DNA from: an uncultured Lachnospiraceae bacterium
GTDB taxonomy: Bacteria > Bacillota > Clostridia > Lachnospirales > Lachnospiraceae
Direction: 5' to 3'
Length of the DNA: 64,000 nt
Assembly: GCA_910588845.1 (NCBI GenBank)
Contig: CAJURU010000013.1
Coordinates: 1-64,000 of the forward strand
The translations under genes were made by a program, and so were the position numbers. The notes below the pieces were generated by a model. The model did no database searches and was not told the origin of the DNA. It worked only from the letters and a program-made list of their open reading frames with translations. Shown piece after piece: positions 17,268 to 25,725 of the stretch (the stretch's first letter is position 1; the number at the start of each line of letters is the position of its first letter).

Positions 17268-18368
17268 TTAAATCCTCTCCGCAATCAAATCCCCCATCTG
17301 CTCCGTGCCCACCTGGGTAACAAGCGCTTTCTTCGTCTCTTCCTGAGGCATAATGTCTATCGTACGGTAATTTTCCTTCAATACCTGTCTGACCGCTTCC
17401 TCAATGGCGTCTGCCTCACGGTCTAAGTCAAAGGAATAACGAAGCATCATCGCCGCGCTTAAGATCGTAGCAATCGGATTGGCAATGCCCTTGCCTGCAA
17501 TATCCGGCGCAGAACCGCCGCTGGGCTCATAGAGGCCAAATTTCGTATCGTTGAGGCTCGCCGACGACAACATTCCGATAGAACCTGTCACCATACTGGC
17601 TTCATCTGATAATATATCACCAAACATATTCTCTGTCAAAATCACGTCGAACTGCCCTGGGTCTTTGACTAACTGCATGGCACAGTTATCCACAAGCATA
17701 TGCTCCAACGTAACGTCTGGATAATCCTTCGCCACCTCTTCCACTACTTTCCGCCAGAGACGAGAAGAATCCAGTACGTTTGCCTTGTCCACGCTTGTCA
17801 CTTTCTTCCTGCGCTTCCTGGCAATGTCAAATCCACGTATGGCAATCCTGCGTATTTCATGCTCATTGTAAGTAAGCGTATCTACCGCCGTCGTAACGCC
17901 ATCACGTTCCTCCGTCACCCTGTCTCCAAAATACAGGCCGCCGGTCAGCTCGCGCATAATCATCATATCAAATCCGTCCCCGATAATATCGTCCCGCAAT
18001 GGACAAGCCTCACGCAGCTCCCCATACAAATATGCCGGTCGCAGATTTGCAAACAGATTTAAGGATTTGCGCAATTTTAAAAGGCCTGCTTCCGGACGTA
18101 AATTAGCCGGCAGTTTATACCAGGGAGAAGTGCTTGTATTCCCGCCAATGGAACCCATCAGCACAGCATCCGACGCCTTAGCCTGCGCAATCGCCTCGTC
18201 TGTCAGCGGTACTCCTGTGGCGTCTATGGAAACACCGCCCATCAATATTTCATCATAGGCAAAGGAATGTCCATACGCTTCCCCTACTTTATCTAACACT
18301 TTCTTGGCTTCCTTCACAATTTCCGGCCCGATACCATCCCCGGAAATCACTCCAACTTGATAATTCAT
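17268..18368 (-). CDS. leuB: 3-isopropylmalate dehydrogenase
   Basis: Oxidatively decarboxylates 3-isopropylmalate in leucine synthesis using NAD+. It has 366 aa, starts MNYQVGVISGDGIGPEIV, and carries the dehydrogenase signature NMFGDILSDEASMVTGSIG. The ATG at 18368 has AAGGAGGAAG directly upstream. leuA, leuC and leuD are not in the window, so leucine genes are split in this genome. It heads an apparent leuB-ilvB-serC-serA operon. Two adjoining hairpins upstream may influence read-through from yajC, but no leucine-rich leader peptide is seen. Confidence 0.95.
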   Translation of the reverse strand: MNYQVGVISGDGIGPEIVKEAKKVLDKVGEAYGHSFAYDEILMGGVSIDATGVPLTDEAIAQAKASDAVLMGSIGGNTSTSPWYKLPANLRPEAGLLKLRKSLNLFANLRPAYLYGELREACPLRDDIIGDGFDMMIMRELTGGLYFGDRVTEERDGVTTAVDTLTYNEHEIRRIAIRGFDIARKRRKKVTSVDKANVLDSSRLWRKVVEEVAKDYPDVTLEHMLVDNCAMQLVKDPGQFDVILTENMFGDILSDEASMVTGSIGMLSSASLNDTKFGLYEPSGGSAPDIAGKGIANPIATILSAAMMLRYSFDLDREADAIEEAVRQVLKENYRTIDIMPQEETKKALVTQVGTEQMGDLIAERI

Positions 18369-18414
18369 AACTTCCTCCTTCATAAAATGATACGATAAAG
18401 AGCTGCACATCTAA

Positions 18415-18449
18415 GGCATTTCATCCTGTCAAAGATAGGATAAAATGCC
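18415..18449 (-). promoter_or_regulatory. Second hairpin in the yajC-leuB gap
   Basis: The 13-nt arms GGCATTTCATCCT and AGGATAAAATGCC pair around a 9-nt loop. It shares three bases (18447-18449) with the neighbouring GC-rich hairpin, so the two cannot both form fully. Confidence 0.5.
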
Positions 18450-18468
18450 CCGCAACAAGTTGCGGAGC
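18447..18468 (-). terminator. Hairpin downstream of yajC
   Basis: On the minus strand GCTCCGCAAC pairs with GTTGCGGGGC, then ATTTTAT follows. It is a terminator-like structure just after the yajC stop; the U-run is imperfect, so some read-through into leuB is likely. Confidence 0.5.
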
Positions 18469-18472
18469 ACTC

Positions 18473-18793
18473 TTACTTACCTTCTTTTTCCACCGCATCT
18501 TCCGGCTTCTCTACCATGGCAATGGCTGACTTCTGCATAGGAATACGGCAATTCTTATTGCTTCCGAACTCTACAATAATCGTATCTTCCGTAAGATCAA
18601 TAATGGTCCCATAAAATCCGCTTGTCGTCAAAATCGTGTCGCCTACTGCAATCTCTGAGAGCATAGCGTTCTTTCTCTTTGTTTCTTTCTGCTGTGGACG
18701 AATCATCATAAAATAAAGAGCCACTAACATTACTACAATCCAGATGAGTGAAAATCCCGACATACTTCCGGCACTCGCTGCTAAAACAGACAT
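18473..18793 (-). CDS. yajC: Preprotein translocase accessory subunit YajC
   Basis: Small inner-membrane partner of the Sec/SecDF complex. It has 106 aa with one N-terminal membrane helix (FSLIWIVVMLVALYFMMI) followed by the signature RPQQKETK and a cytoplasmic beta domain (VGDTILTTSGFYGTI). The ATG at 18793 has AGGAGG upstream; the in-frame start at 18832 has no ribosome-binding site. It follows tgt with a gap of about 130 nt, the tgt-yajC order common in bacteria. secD and secF are not in the window. Confidence 0.95.
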   Translation of the reverse strand: MSVLAASAGSMSGFSLIWIVVMLVALYFMMIRPQQKETKRKNAMLSEIAVGDTILTTSGFYGTIIDLTEDTIIVEFGSNKNCRIPMQKSAIAMVEKPEDAVEKEGK

Positions 18794-18924
18794 ATTCTTT
18801 CCTCCTGATTCTATTTGCTGTTCAAAATTCACATTCCACCCGCGTAAATTTACGCGCTTATACTATTTTACACAAAATGACACATGAGGGCAAGTGTTTT
18901 CCCAGATTTTATAAAATTTTAAGT

Positions 18925-20046
18925 CTATCCCATCCGATACAGTTTCTCCTCCTTATATGACTGAAATCTCCCCGCATCCAAGGCGTCCCTGATTTCTGTC
19001 ATCATCGTATTATAAAAATACAGATTATGCAGCACGCAAAGGCGCATGCCCAGCATTTCCTTCGCTTTGAGCAGATGGCGGATATACGCCCTGCTGTAAT
19101 GCCTGCACGCCGGGCACTGGCATCCCTCCTCGATCGGCTTTTCGTCAAGTTCAAATTTCTGGTTAAAGAGATTCAATTTGCCGTAGTTCGTATATACATG
19201 GCCATGCCGCCCATTACGGCTGGGATATACGCAGTCGAAAAAGTCTACGCCGCGCTCTACGCCCTCTAAGATATTTGCGGGCGTTCCCACGCCCATCAGG
19301 TATGTGGGCTTATCTACGGGAAGATGCGGCACCGTCACGTCTAATATATGGTACATTTCTTCATGGCTCTCCCCCACGGCGAGCCCGCCGATGGCATAGC
19401 CGTCTAAGTTAAGCTCCGCAATTGCCTTGGCGTGGTCAATGCGGATATCGTCAAAAACGGCTCCCTGGTTGATACCGAACAACATCTGCTGTTTGTTAAT
19501 CGTTCCCTCCAGCCCATTTAACCGCCGCATTTCCTGCTGGCAGCGTTTCAGCCACCTGGTTGTACGCGCCACAGACCCCTCCACATAAGAGCGTTCCGCC
19601 ACGCTTGACGGGCACTCGTCAAAGGCCATGGCAATCGTGGAGCCAAGATTGGACTGTATCTGCATGCTCTCCTCCGGCCCCATAAAAATCTTTTTCCCAT
19701 CTATGTGGGAATGGAAATATACGCCCTCTTCTTTAATTTTTCGCAGCCCGGCGAGCGAAAAAACCTGAAACCCACCGGAATCTGTGAGAATTGGCTTGTC
19801 CCACACCATAAATTTGTGCAGCCCTCCAAGCCTCTTGACAATTTCGTCTCCCGGACGCACATGAAGGTGGTATGTGTTGGAAAGCTGCACCTGCGTGCCG
19901 ATTTCCTGTAAGTCCCGGGTTGACACTGCGCCTTTTATTGCCGCCGCCGTCCCCACATTCATAAATACCGGGGTCTGAATCGTACCATGTACTGTGTGAA
20001 ACTCTCCGCGCTTTGCACGGCCTTCCTGTTTTAATAATTTATACAT
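18925..20046 (-). CDS. tgt: tRNA-guanine transglycosylase
   Basis: Exchanges guanine 34 for preQ1 in tRNAs with GUN anticodons, on the way to queuosine. The 373-aa TIM barrel carries the substrate motif DSGGFQVFSL, the GGLAVGES loop, the catalytic-Asp segment DFFDCVYPSRNGRHG and a C-terminal zinc site (CQCPAC...H). No queuosine salvage or preQ1 genes are nearby. A divergent promoter (TTGTGA-17-TATACT) lies between tgt and aroC. Confidence 0.97.
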   Translation of the reverse strand: MYKLLKQEGRAKRGEFHTVHGTIQTPVFMNVGTAAAIKGAVSTRDLQEIGTQVQLSNTYHLHVRPGDEIVKRLGGLHKFMVWDKPILTDSGGFQVFSLAGLRKIKEEGVYFHSHIDGKKIFMGPEESMQIQSNLGSTIAMAFDECPSSVAERSYVEGSVARTTRWLKRCQQEMRRLNGLEGTINKQQMLFGINQGAVFDDIRIDHAKAIAELNLDGYAIGGLAVGESHEEMYHILDVTVPHLPVDKPTYLMGVGTPANILEGVERGVDFFDCVYPSRNGRHGHVYTNYGKLNLFNQKFELDEKPIEEGCQCPACRHYSRAYIRHLLKAKEMLGMRLCVLHNLYFYNTMMTEIRDALDAGRFQSYKEEKLYRMG

Positions 20047-20077
20047 AAAATAATTCCTTTCTGCCCTAATCGAACAA

Positions 20078-20106
20078 AGTATAACAGATTTATTTTTCTT
20101 TCACAA
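20078..20106 (-). promoter_or_regulatory. tgt promoter
   Basis: TTGTGA (20106-20101), 17-bp spacer, TATACT (20083-20078), about 32 nt before the tgt ATG. Confidence 0.65.
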
Positions 20107-20117
20107 GCAAAAACTTC

Positions 20118-20146
20118 TTTTCATTCCTGCTGATATTTACTATAAT
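20118..20146 (+). promoter_or_regulatory. aroC promoter
   Basis: TTTTCA (20118-20123), 17-bp spacer, perfect TATAAT (20141-20146), about 60 nt before the aroC ATG. The -35 box is only a 4-of-6 match. Confidence 0.55.
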
Positions 20147-20206
20147 GTTACTGTTCAAAGGGATTATCCCTTACCAATCAAAATGCAAAAATGTAAGGAG
20201 GTCTTT

Positions 20207-21361
20207 ATGGCTGGCTCAACATATGGAAAACATTTTCAAATAACTACCTGGGGTGAATCCCATGGAAAAGGAATCGGCGTTGTCGTGGACGGCTGCCCCG
20301 CCGGGCTTGCTCTGTGCGAAAATGATATACAGGAATATTTAGACAGAAGGAAACCTGGGAAATCAAAATATTCCACCCAACGCCAGGAAGGAGACAAGGT
20401 AGAAATACTTTCCGGCGTCTTTGAAGGACGGACAACCGGAACGCCCATCAGCCTGATTGTCTTCAACGAGGACCAGCGTTCGCGGGACTACGGAGACATT
20501 GCCTCCTACTATCGTCCAGGTCATGCAGACTACACATTTGATGAGAAATATGGATTCCGGGACTACCGGGGCGGCGGACGTTCCTCTGGCAGAGAAACAA
20601 TAGGTCGGGTCGCCGGAGGCGCCATCGCCATAAAAATATTAAATGAACTGGGCATTTCTTTGCTGACATACTCCCGCGCCATCGGACCCGTTACCATCCC
20701 GCAGACTGCAAACGATCTTTTGTCTGCTTGGGAGCGGCATAATATATACCGCTCCCTTCATGAGATTCAAGAGCTGATTCTGGGAAACCCTCTCTATATG
20801 CCGGACAAAGAGTCTTCTAAAAAGGCCCGGGAATATCTGGATGAATGTATGAAACATACGGACTCCGCAGGCGGAATCGTAGAAGGAATCATCACCGGCG
20901 TCCCGGCAGGCATCGGAGAACCTGTATTCGATAAACTTGACGCCAACCTTGCAAAAGCAATCTTTTCCATCGGCGCGGTCAAGGGCTTTGAGATTGGCGA
21001 CGGTTTCGCGGCTGCAACTGCCAAAGGCACAGAAAACAATGATAATTTCTGTATAAACAACGGACAAATTACCACCGCCACTAACCATGCCGGCGGCATT
21101 TTAGGAGGCATCAGCAGCGGCGCCCCCATTATTTTCCGGGCCGCATTTAAACCTACGCCCTCTGTTGCTTCCACACAGCAGACGGTCAACAAATCCGGGG
21201 AAGAAATTTCTATTTCCATTCATGGCCGTCACGACCCGATTATCGTGCCGCGGGCCGTCGTCGTAGTGGAATGTATGGCTGCACTGACGCTTGTGGATTT
21301 ACTGTTGGAGAATATGGGCGCTAAAATGGAGGATCTGAAAAAACGGTATTCTTGCACATAG
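20207..21361 (+). CDS. aroC: Chorismate synthase
   Basis: Final shikimate-pathway enzyme, making chorismate from EPSP with reduced FMN. It has 384 aa, starts MAGSTYGKHFQITTWGESHG (signature 1), has the YRGGGRSSGRET region and RHDPIIVPRAVVVVE near the end. AAGGAGG precedes the ATG at 20207, which was chosen over an in-frame start at 20183. It stands alone on the plus strand; no other shikimate gene is close. Confidence 0.97.
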   Translation: MAGSTYGKHFQITTWGESHGKGIGVVVDGCPAGLALCENDIQEYLDRRKPGKSKYSTQRQEGDKVEILSGVFEGRTTGTPISLIVFNEDQRSRDYGDIASYYRPGHADYTFDEKYGFRDYRGGGRSSGRETIGRVAGGAIAIKILNELGISLLTYSRAIGPVTIPQTANDLLSAWERHNIYRSLHEIQELILGNPLYMPDKESSKKAREYLDECMKHTDSAGGIVEGIITGVPAGIGEPVFDKLDANLAKAIFSIGAVKGFEIGDGFAAATAKGTENNDNFCINNGQITTATNHAGGILGGISSGAPIIFRAAFKPTPSVASTQQTVNKSGEEISISIHGRHDPIIVPRAVVVVECMAALTLVDLLLENMGAKMEDLKKRYSCT

Positions 21362-21380
21362 GCCCGCATGGGCAAACGAG

Positions 21381-21422
21381 GAGGGATATCAGACAGCGAT
21401 TACTATCTGCCTGATATCCCTC
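21381..21422 (-). terminator. Hairpin between convergent aroC and the secreted-protein gene
   Basis: 16-nt arms (GAGGGATATCAGACAG starting at 21381, partner ending at 21422) pair with one G-U wobble on the minus strand around a 10-nt loop. The U-run is weak on both strands, so this is probably a modest terminator serving both genes. Confidence 0.5.
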
Positions 21423-21453
21423 TTGAAAGTTACTATTATCTTGCGTTCCCGGC

Positions 21454-23775
21454 TTAATAATTCAGCTTCTGTATGTAGACTACCCGGCCATCCTGAATAT
21501 ACACATAGAGCGTGGTGGAACCGCTTTGGTATACCCATTGGATGAGACCGCCCCAATTGTTTCTCTGGGGAGTTCCCCATGTTGTCAGGCAGGCCTCCTC
21601 CGCCGTCATTCCCACATAGATGCTGTCACCAAAGTAAACCATATCATGGCAGGTATTTTTCACTTTGCCAAATTTATCACACAACTTCACCTCAACGCCG
21701 GCGCCCGCGGCTGCCGGATTAATATTGACCGTCACATTCTGGCTCTTCTTTGTTTTCTTTATAGTCTTTGTATAAATTGCGCCGCCTACGTTTACTGTAA
21801 GTTTATCCCCCTTCTGGCCTTCTGATACTTTAAGGGTAATACTGTTACTTGTTCTGAAAATATAATTGGGAATACTCACATAACCGAATGCAAGTTTTAC
21901 TTTTACCGTCTTGGACTTGGTATAACCTTCAGGCGTGACAGTAGTTACCTTTATTTTGGTCCCTACTTTCATCTGTTTAATTTTGATGGTATACTTCCCT
22001 GACTTATTTGCCTTTCCTTTATATTTTTTTCCTTTTATCTGTGCCGTGACTTTTGATCCGGCGGCTGTTTTACCGGTAATTTTCACGCTCCCTGAATCCA
22101 CATCAGACACCGATAACTTCGGGGGAATATTTTTCAGCTTGATTTTCCCTGTACAGCTATAGCCGTCCTCGTCTGTGATTTTAAGCTTAATATAGGAATT
22201 CACTTTCTGTCTCGGATAAGAGGCGGAAAAGCTATAATAATAGTCATAATCATAATCCCACTTCCTAACCATCTTACATTTATACTCTTTGCCAGATGCT
22301 ATCACGACAATTTTGGCTTTTTTATTACTGAGATATTTTCCAGAAAGCTCTTTGGGCTTTGCCTTTACTGAATACCTTATCTCTCTGTCATAAATTTCTC
22401 GTTTTGCTTCCTTCGTATGAGAAGTATTTTTGTGCTCCACCCAAATTATAATCGGCGTTCCAACTTTCTGTTGTGGATAACTAACTCTCACCGTTTCATT
22501 CCGTTTACCAGAATATTTACTGTAATAAGTTTTTCCCCCAATTCTGACACACAAACGTATATCCTTGTATGACATTTCAGCGCTGGTAGATTTTTTCAAT
22601 ATGTTTTTCTTCAAAACATATTCATTTACTGAGTCATGGTAAAGAGTATTAACGACATCCATTCTAACGGAATGTGAACACCCATGAGCATCCGTAAATA
22701 TAAATTTTAAATACTCATGACTTTTCTGCTTCGGGTATTCCAGTTTAAACGCTCCATTTTTTATGTCTGCCTGATATTTATGGCCGCTTATCGTCACGGA
22801 CACTGATACCACCGACTGACCATACTCGTTAGCGTCAACAGTCCCAAGCGCCCTTCCCGGATAAGCTTGTATATCATACTTACAATTTTCTAATTTACAA
22901 TGACTTATATCATACGTTCTCTCATTGGACCTGCTTCCATTTTCACATTCTACCCATGCTGTCACCGAAGAAATATCCTTGGCAATTTCAGGATAAGTTA
23001 CCGCATTCGCATAATACCCTGCGCCATAACCGCTATAATAGACCTCGTCTCCTATCTTCACTGCAAGCCTGCGGTCAGATCGCAGCCAATCAGAAATGAT
23101 CTCCGTGCTCTCCCGAAAAACTTCCAGTTCAGGGAGAAAAATATAGCTTTCACTTGTCACTCTTCTTTCGCGCATGCCGGAACATCCATAATCATCCCAC
23201 CATTTCACTTGAACATAAGTTTCATCTTCCTGACGCGGATACTTGATAATAATATCCCCATTCTCATCCTGCTCTCCCTTATATTCCTGAAAGTTGACTG
23301 TCGCAGATGCATGCATGCCATCCTGATTAAAATTCTTTATTGCCACCCAATTGGGATACGCTGCTACTGTTACCTGGGAGTACTGATGGTGCTGTAAATA
23401 TGCCTGATATGTATCTGTAGCAATATTCCCTTCCTCATCTTTCACATACAAATAATATTCCGTCTTAGCAGCTCCATTTTCCGAATCCGCCTGTAGGCAT
23501 TCTTCTCCTTCCAAATCAATCACAATTTCCTCTTTCTGGTTGGAAATGGAAAAATCCCGCGATAAGATTTCTTCATTTTGGGAATTCATTAATACAATCG
23601 CCGCATTCTGCGCTTTTTCCACCTGCCCAATCGTAAAGGAAATCTTCTCATGTTCCAATTGTACGCCGGAGAGCTCCCATTTGAATGCTGCCGCTTCAGT
23701 GGGCATTATTCCAAAAACCAGCTGGAACACCCCTATACAAAACAATAATGCCAATACCCTTTTCATTCGTTTCAC
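21454..23775 (-). CDS. Large secreted repeat protein with Ig-like modules and a BamE-like C-terminus
   Basis: A 773-aa exported protein. The start is a GTG at 23775 with AAAGGCGGG 8 nt upstream. A signal peptide covers residues 1-29 (hydrophobic LALLFCIGVFQLVFGI, then EAAA). The body is a series of beta-rich modules: repeated 'YPRQ/YPKQ/YPQQKV' endings (about six copies between 190 and 530), then two modules resembling bacterial Ig-like domains of the Gly-Lys-Tyr-Lys type (TAAGSKVTAQIKGKKYKGK). The last 60 residues (GMTAEEACLTTWGTPQRNN...WVY...VYIQDGRVV) resemble the SmpA/BamE fold. There is no sortase motif or transmembrane anchor, so it may be released or bound non-covalently. Function unknown. 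Confidence 0.75.
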   Translation of the reverse strand: MKRMKRVLALLFCIGVFQLVFGIMPTEAAAFKWELSGVQLEHEKISFTIGQVEKAQNAAIVLMNSQNEEILSRDFSISNQKEEIVIDLEGEECLQADSENGAAKTEYYLYVKDEEGNIATDTYQAYLQHHQYSQVTVAAYPNWVAIKNFNQDGMHASATVNFQEYKGEQDENGDIIIKYPRQEDETYVQVKWWDDYGCSGMRERRVTSESYIFLPELEVFRESTEIISDWLRSDRRLAVKIGDEVYYSGYGAGYYANAVTYPEIAKDISSVTAWVECENGSRSNERTYDISHCKLENCKYDIQAYPGRALGTVDANEYGQSVVSVSVTISGHKYQADIKNGAFKLEYPKQKSHEYLKFIFTDAHGCSHSVRMDVVNTLYHDSVNEYVLKKNILKKSTSAEMSYKDIRLCVRIGGKTYYSKYSGKRNETVRVSYPQQKVGTPIIIWVEHKNTSHTKEAKREIYDREIRYSVKAKPKELSGKYLSNKKAKIVVIASGKEYKCKMVRKWDYDYDYYYSFSASYPRQKVNSYIKLKITDEDGYSCTGKIKLKNIPPKLSVSDVDSGSVKITGKTAAGSKVTAQIKGKKYKGKANKSGKYTIKIKQMKVGTKIKVTTVTPEGYTKSKTVKVKLAFGYVSIPNYIFRTSNSITLKVSEGQKGDKLTVNVGGAIYTKTIKKTKKSQNVTVNINPAAAGAGVEVKLCDKFGKVKNTCHDMVYFGDSIYVGMTAEEACLTTWGTPQRNNWGGLIQWVYQSGSTTLYVYIQDGRVVYIQKLNY

Positions 23776-23840
23776 TAATATAACCCGCCTTTCTGCCAGG
23801 ACGCCGATTTGCGCATGAAATCTTTATCCCTTTACCAAGG

Positions 23841-24662
23841 TCACCCAACTAAATATATGCCCTCTATTCTCCCCTGCGCATCGCGGACAGCGTCTCTCTC
23901 CTCCCCTGTAAAATGCTCCGCCAGCATTTCTCTGTTGATATAAATTTTCTCACTGACAACCTGATTGTAAAAACTGACGCTCGGGAATACTCTTGCATAG
24001 ACTTCTTCCATCTGATGATAACAGGCAAGGCTGAACCGATGCAGTCCGTCAAATAACCTGCTGTCTGCATCTGTCATGATATCGCATTCCTCGCGGTAAC
24101 CGCACTTCTGCCAATCCTCAATCAAATGTATGAAACGTTCCAAGCGCTTTGCAGCCGTCTTTTCTTCACAATGAATCTGCTGCATTTTGACATACGCACG
24201 GTAACCGATTTCATTTTTCTTATAATAATTCTCAATAGCCAGATAACGAATAGCCGCCGCGTAATATCCGTCTGCCCGCTGCCTGCGCAGAATATCTCTG
24301 ACCCTGACCTTCGTGTGGACCTCTAAGGGCATACCAAATGCAATCTCCCAGATATGAGGATAAATCCATACATAATTGGACAGATGAAGCATACGCAGAT
24401 GTTCCTCAATTTCTGACTTTATAACTTCATGCACTGCGAGCAGTATAAAAACATTTTCACCAACCAAATCACTGACTGTCCTGAGCGGTACGCCCTCAAT
24501 GTTACTACTGGATACCGTTGCATCCGATACAACAAAACATTTGACTCTTTGGTGCAGATTATGAATTTTTAATATGTGATATAGCTTCTTTCCGACCTCG
24601 CCCGCACCGTATATGGCAATATCATTACTTTTGATAATCTCTATTAATTCCGGTGTCCGCAT
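23841..24662 (-). CDS. Rossmann-fold protein with a ParB-like C-terminal segment
   Basis: A 273-aa cytosolic protein. Residues 14-100 hold a dinucleotide-binding beta-alpha-beta (IAIYGAGEVGKKLYHIL) like the N-terminal domain of PglD-type sugar enzymes. The C-terminal half is helical and ends with DADSRLFDGLHRFSLACYHQ, which recalls the DG.HR..A motif of ParB-like domains. Such Rossmann-containing proteins often sit in glycan or capsule loci, but no such genes are here. The ATG at 24662 directly follows the lactonase stop (24667); an in-frame ATG at 24704 would overlap it. Neither start has a strong ribosome-binding site, so coupling to the lactonase is likely. Function unknown. Confidence 0.6.
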   Translation of the reverse strand: MRTPELIEIIKSNDIAIYGAGEVGKKLYHILKIHNLHQRVKCFVVSDATVSSSNIEGVPLRTVSDLVGENVFILLAVHEVIKSEIEEHLRMLHLSNYVWIYPHIWEIAFGMPLEVHTKVRVRDILRRQRADGYYAAAIRYLAIENYYKKNEIGYRAYVKMQQIHCEEKTAAKRLERFIHLIEDWQKCGYREECDIMTDADSRLFDGLHRFSLACYHQMEEVYARVFPSVSFYNQVVSEKIYINREMLAEHFTGEERDAVRDAQGRIEGIYLVG

Positions 24663-24666
24663 ATCC

Positions 24667-25725
24667 CTACACCAACTTATGGATGTGTATACAATTCGGC
24701 TCATCTATGGAAATCGGCTTCGCCATCATTAGGAAATATTTCTTGTCATAATCAATGCGGAAAGTCGTGATCTCATTCGTATCGTGATTCAAGCTGACAA
24801 AATGTCTGCCGTCCGGAAAAATTGCCAGCGTCTTGGGGTAATCCCCGCTTATTTTCGATTCACAAACTTCCGTCAATTCCCCGCTCGTCTCATCAATCTC
24901 ATAAATCATCACAGAATTGGCGCCTGCGTTAGAACAGAACAGATATTTGCCATCCGGGCTGATTTCCATACCGGAAGCTGCACAGCCGGTCCGTCCATCT
25001 TCTTTATTTACTGTGGGCACATTCTGAATCTCTTCAAATACCGGTCCCTCCGGGGCGCACTCATAACGATACACATTAATCTCATTGCTTTCCTCACACA
25101 ATACATAAGCATGCTCGCCCTTTTTCCCAAAACGAATCATACGAGGCGAAGAATCAAGCGGGGAGCGGATGATGTCTGCCAGTTTGAGCTTGCCCCTCTC
25201 ATAATCTATTTCATAAATCTTCACATGGTCTAAACCGCCGTCCACTGCACACAAGAATTTCTGCCAGGGCGTCAATTCGACACAATTTACATGAGGGCGG
25301 TAATTATGCTCTGCAATACTCCTGCCCATACCGGTGTGGAATATACCATCCGCGATGCCTTCAATGCTGCCGTCTTCATTCAGCCTCATCATGGAGACAC
25401 GCCCGTCATGATACCCGCCCACAAACAGATAACGATTCTCACTGTCTACCGACACATAACAGCCGCGCATACCGCCAATCCATTTCTCATTAATCGGCTC
25501 TAAATCCCCATCCTCCAAAATACGGAAAGCCGCCACGCCTTCATCCGCGATGGAATACAAAAATTTTCCATTGGCGGAAACCGTCAAATCAGAAGGGTTG
25601 CTAATTGGAACCACTTTTCGTTCCGTCAATTTGCCCTCTTCCACATCCATGTCATAAATGTGGATGCCAACGCTGCTCCCATGCGTGTATGTCCCTACAT
25701 ATGCCACATATCTGTCCTTATTCAT
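24667..25725 (-). CDS. Lactonase family beta-propeller protein
   Basis: A 352-aa protein of the seven-bladed propeller 'lactonase' family that includes YbhE-type 6-phosphogluconolactonase and cycloisomerase-like enzymes. It starts YVAYVGTYTHGSSVGIHIYD, and repeats of the SxDGKYLF/SANGKFLY blade type recur (for example EISPDGKYLFCSNAG). No signal peptide, so cytosolic. The ATG at 25725 overlaps the end of trhP by 8 nt and has AAAGGAGGAG upstream. The 6-phosphogluconolactonase role is the family's best-known activity and is unproven here; no other pentose-phosphate gene is adjacent. Confidence 0.85.
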   Translation of the reverse strand: MNKDRYVAYVGTYTHGSSVGIHIYDMDVEEGKLTERKVVPISNPSDLTVSANGKFLYSIADEGVAAFRILEDGDLEPINEKWIGGMRGCYVSVDSENRYLFVGGYHDGRVSMMRLNEDGSIEGIADGIFHTGMGRSIAEHNYRPHVNCVELTPWQKFLCAVDGGLDHVKIYEIDYERGKLKLADIIRSPLDSSPRMIRFGKKGEHAYVLCEESNEINVYRYECAPEGPVFEEIQNVPTVNKEDGRTGCAASGMEISPDGKYLFCSNAGANSVMIYEIDETSGELTEVCESKISGDYPKTLAIFPDGRHFVSLNHDTNEITTFRIDYDKKYFLMMAKPISIDEPNCIHIHKLV

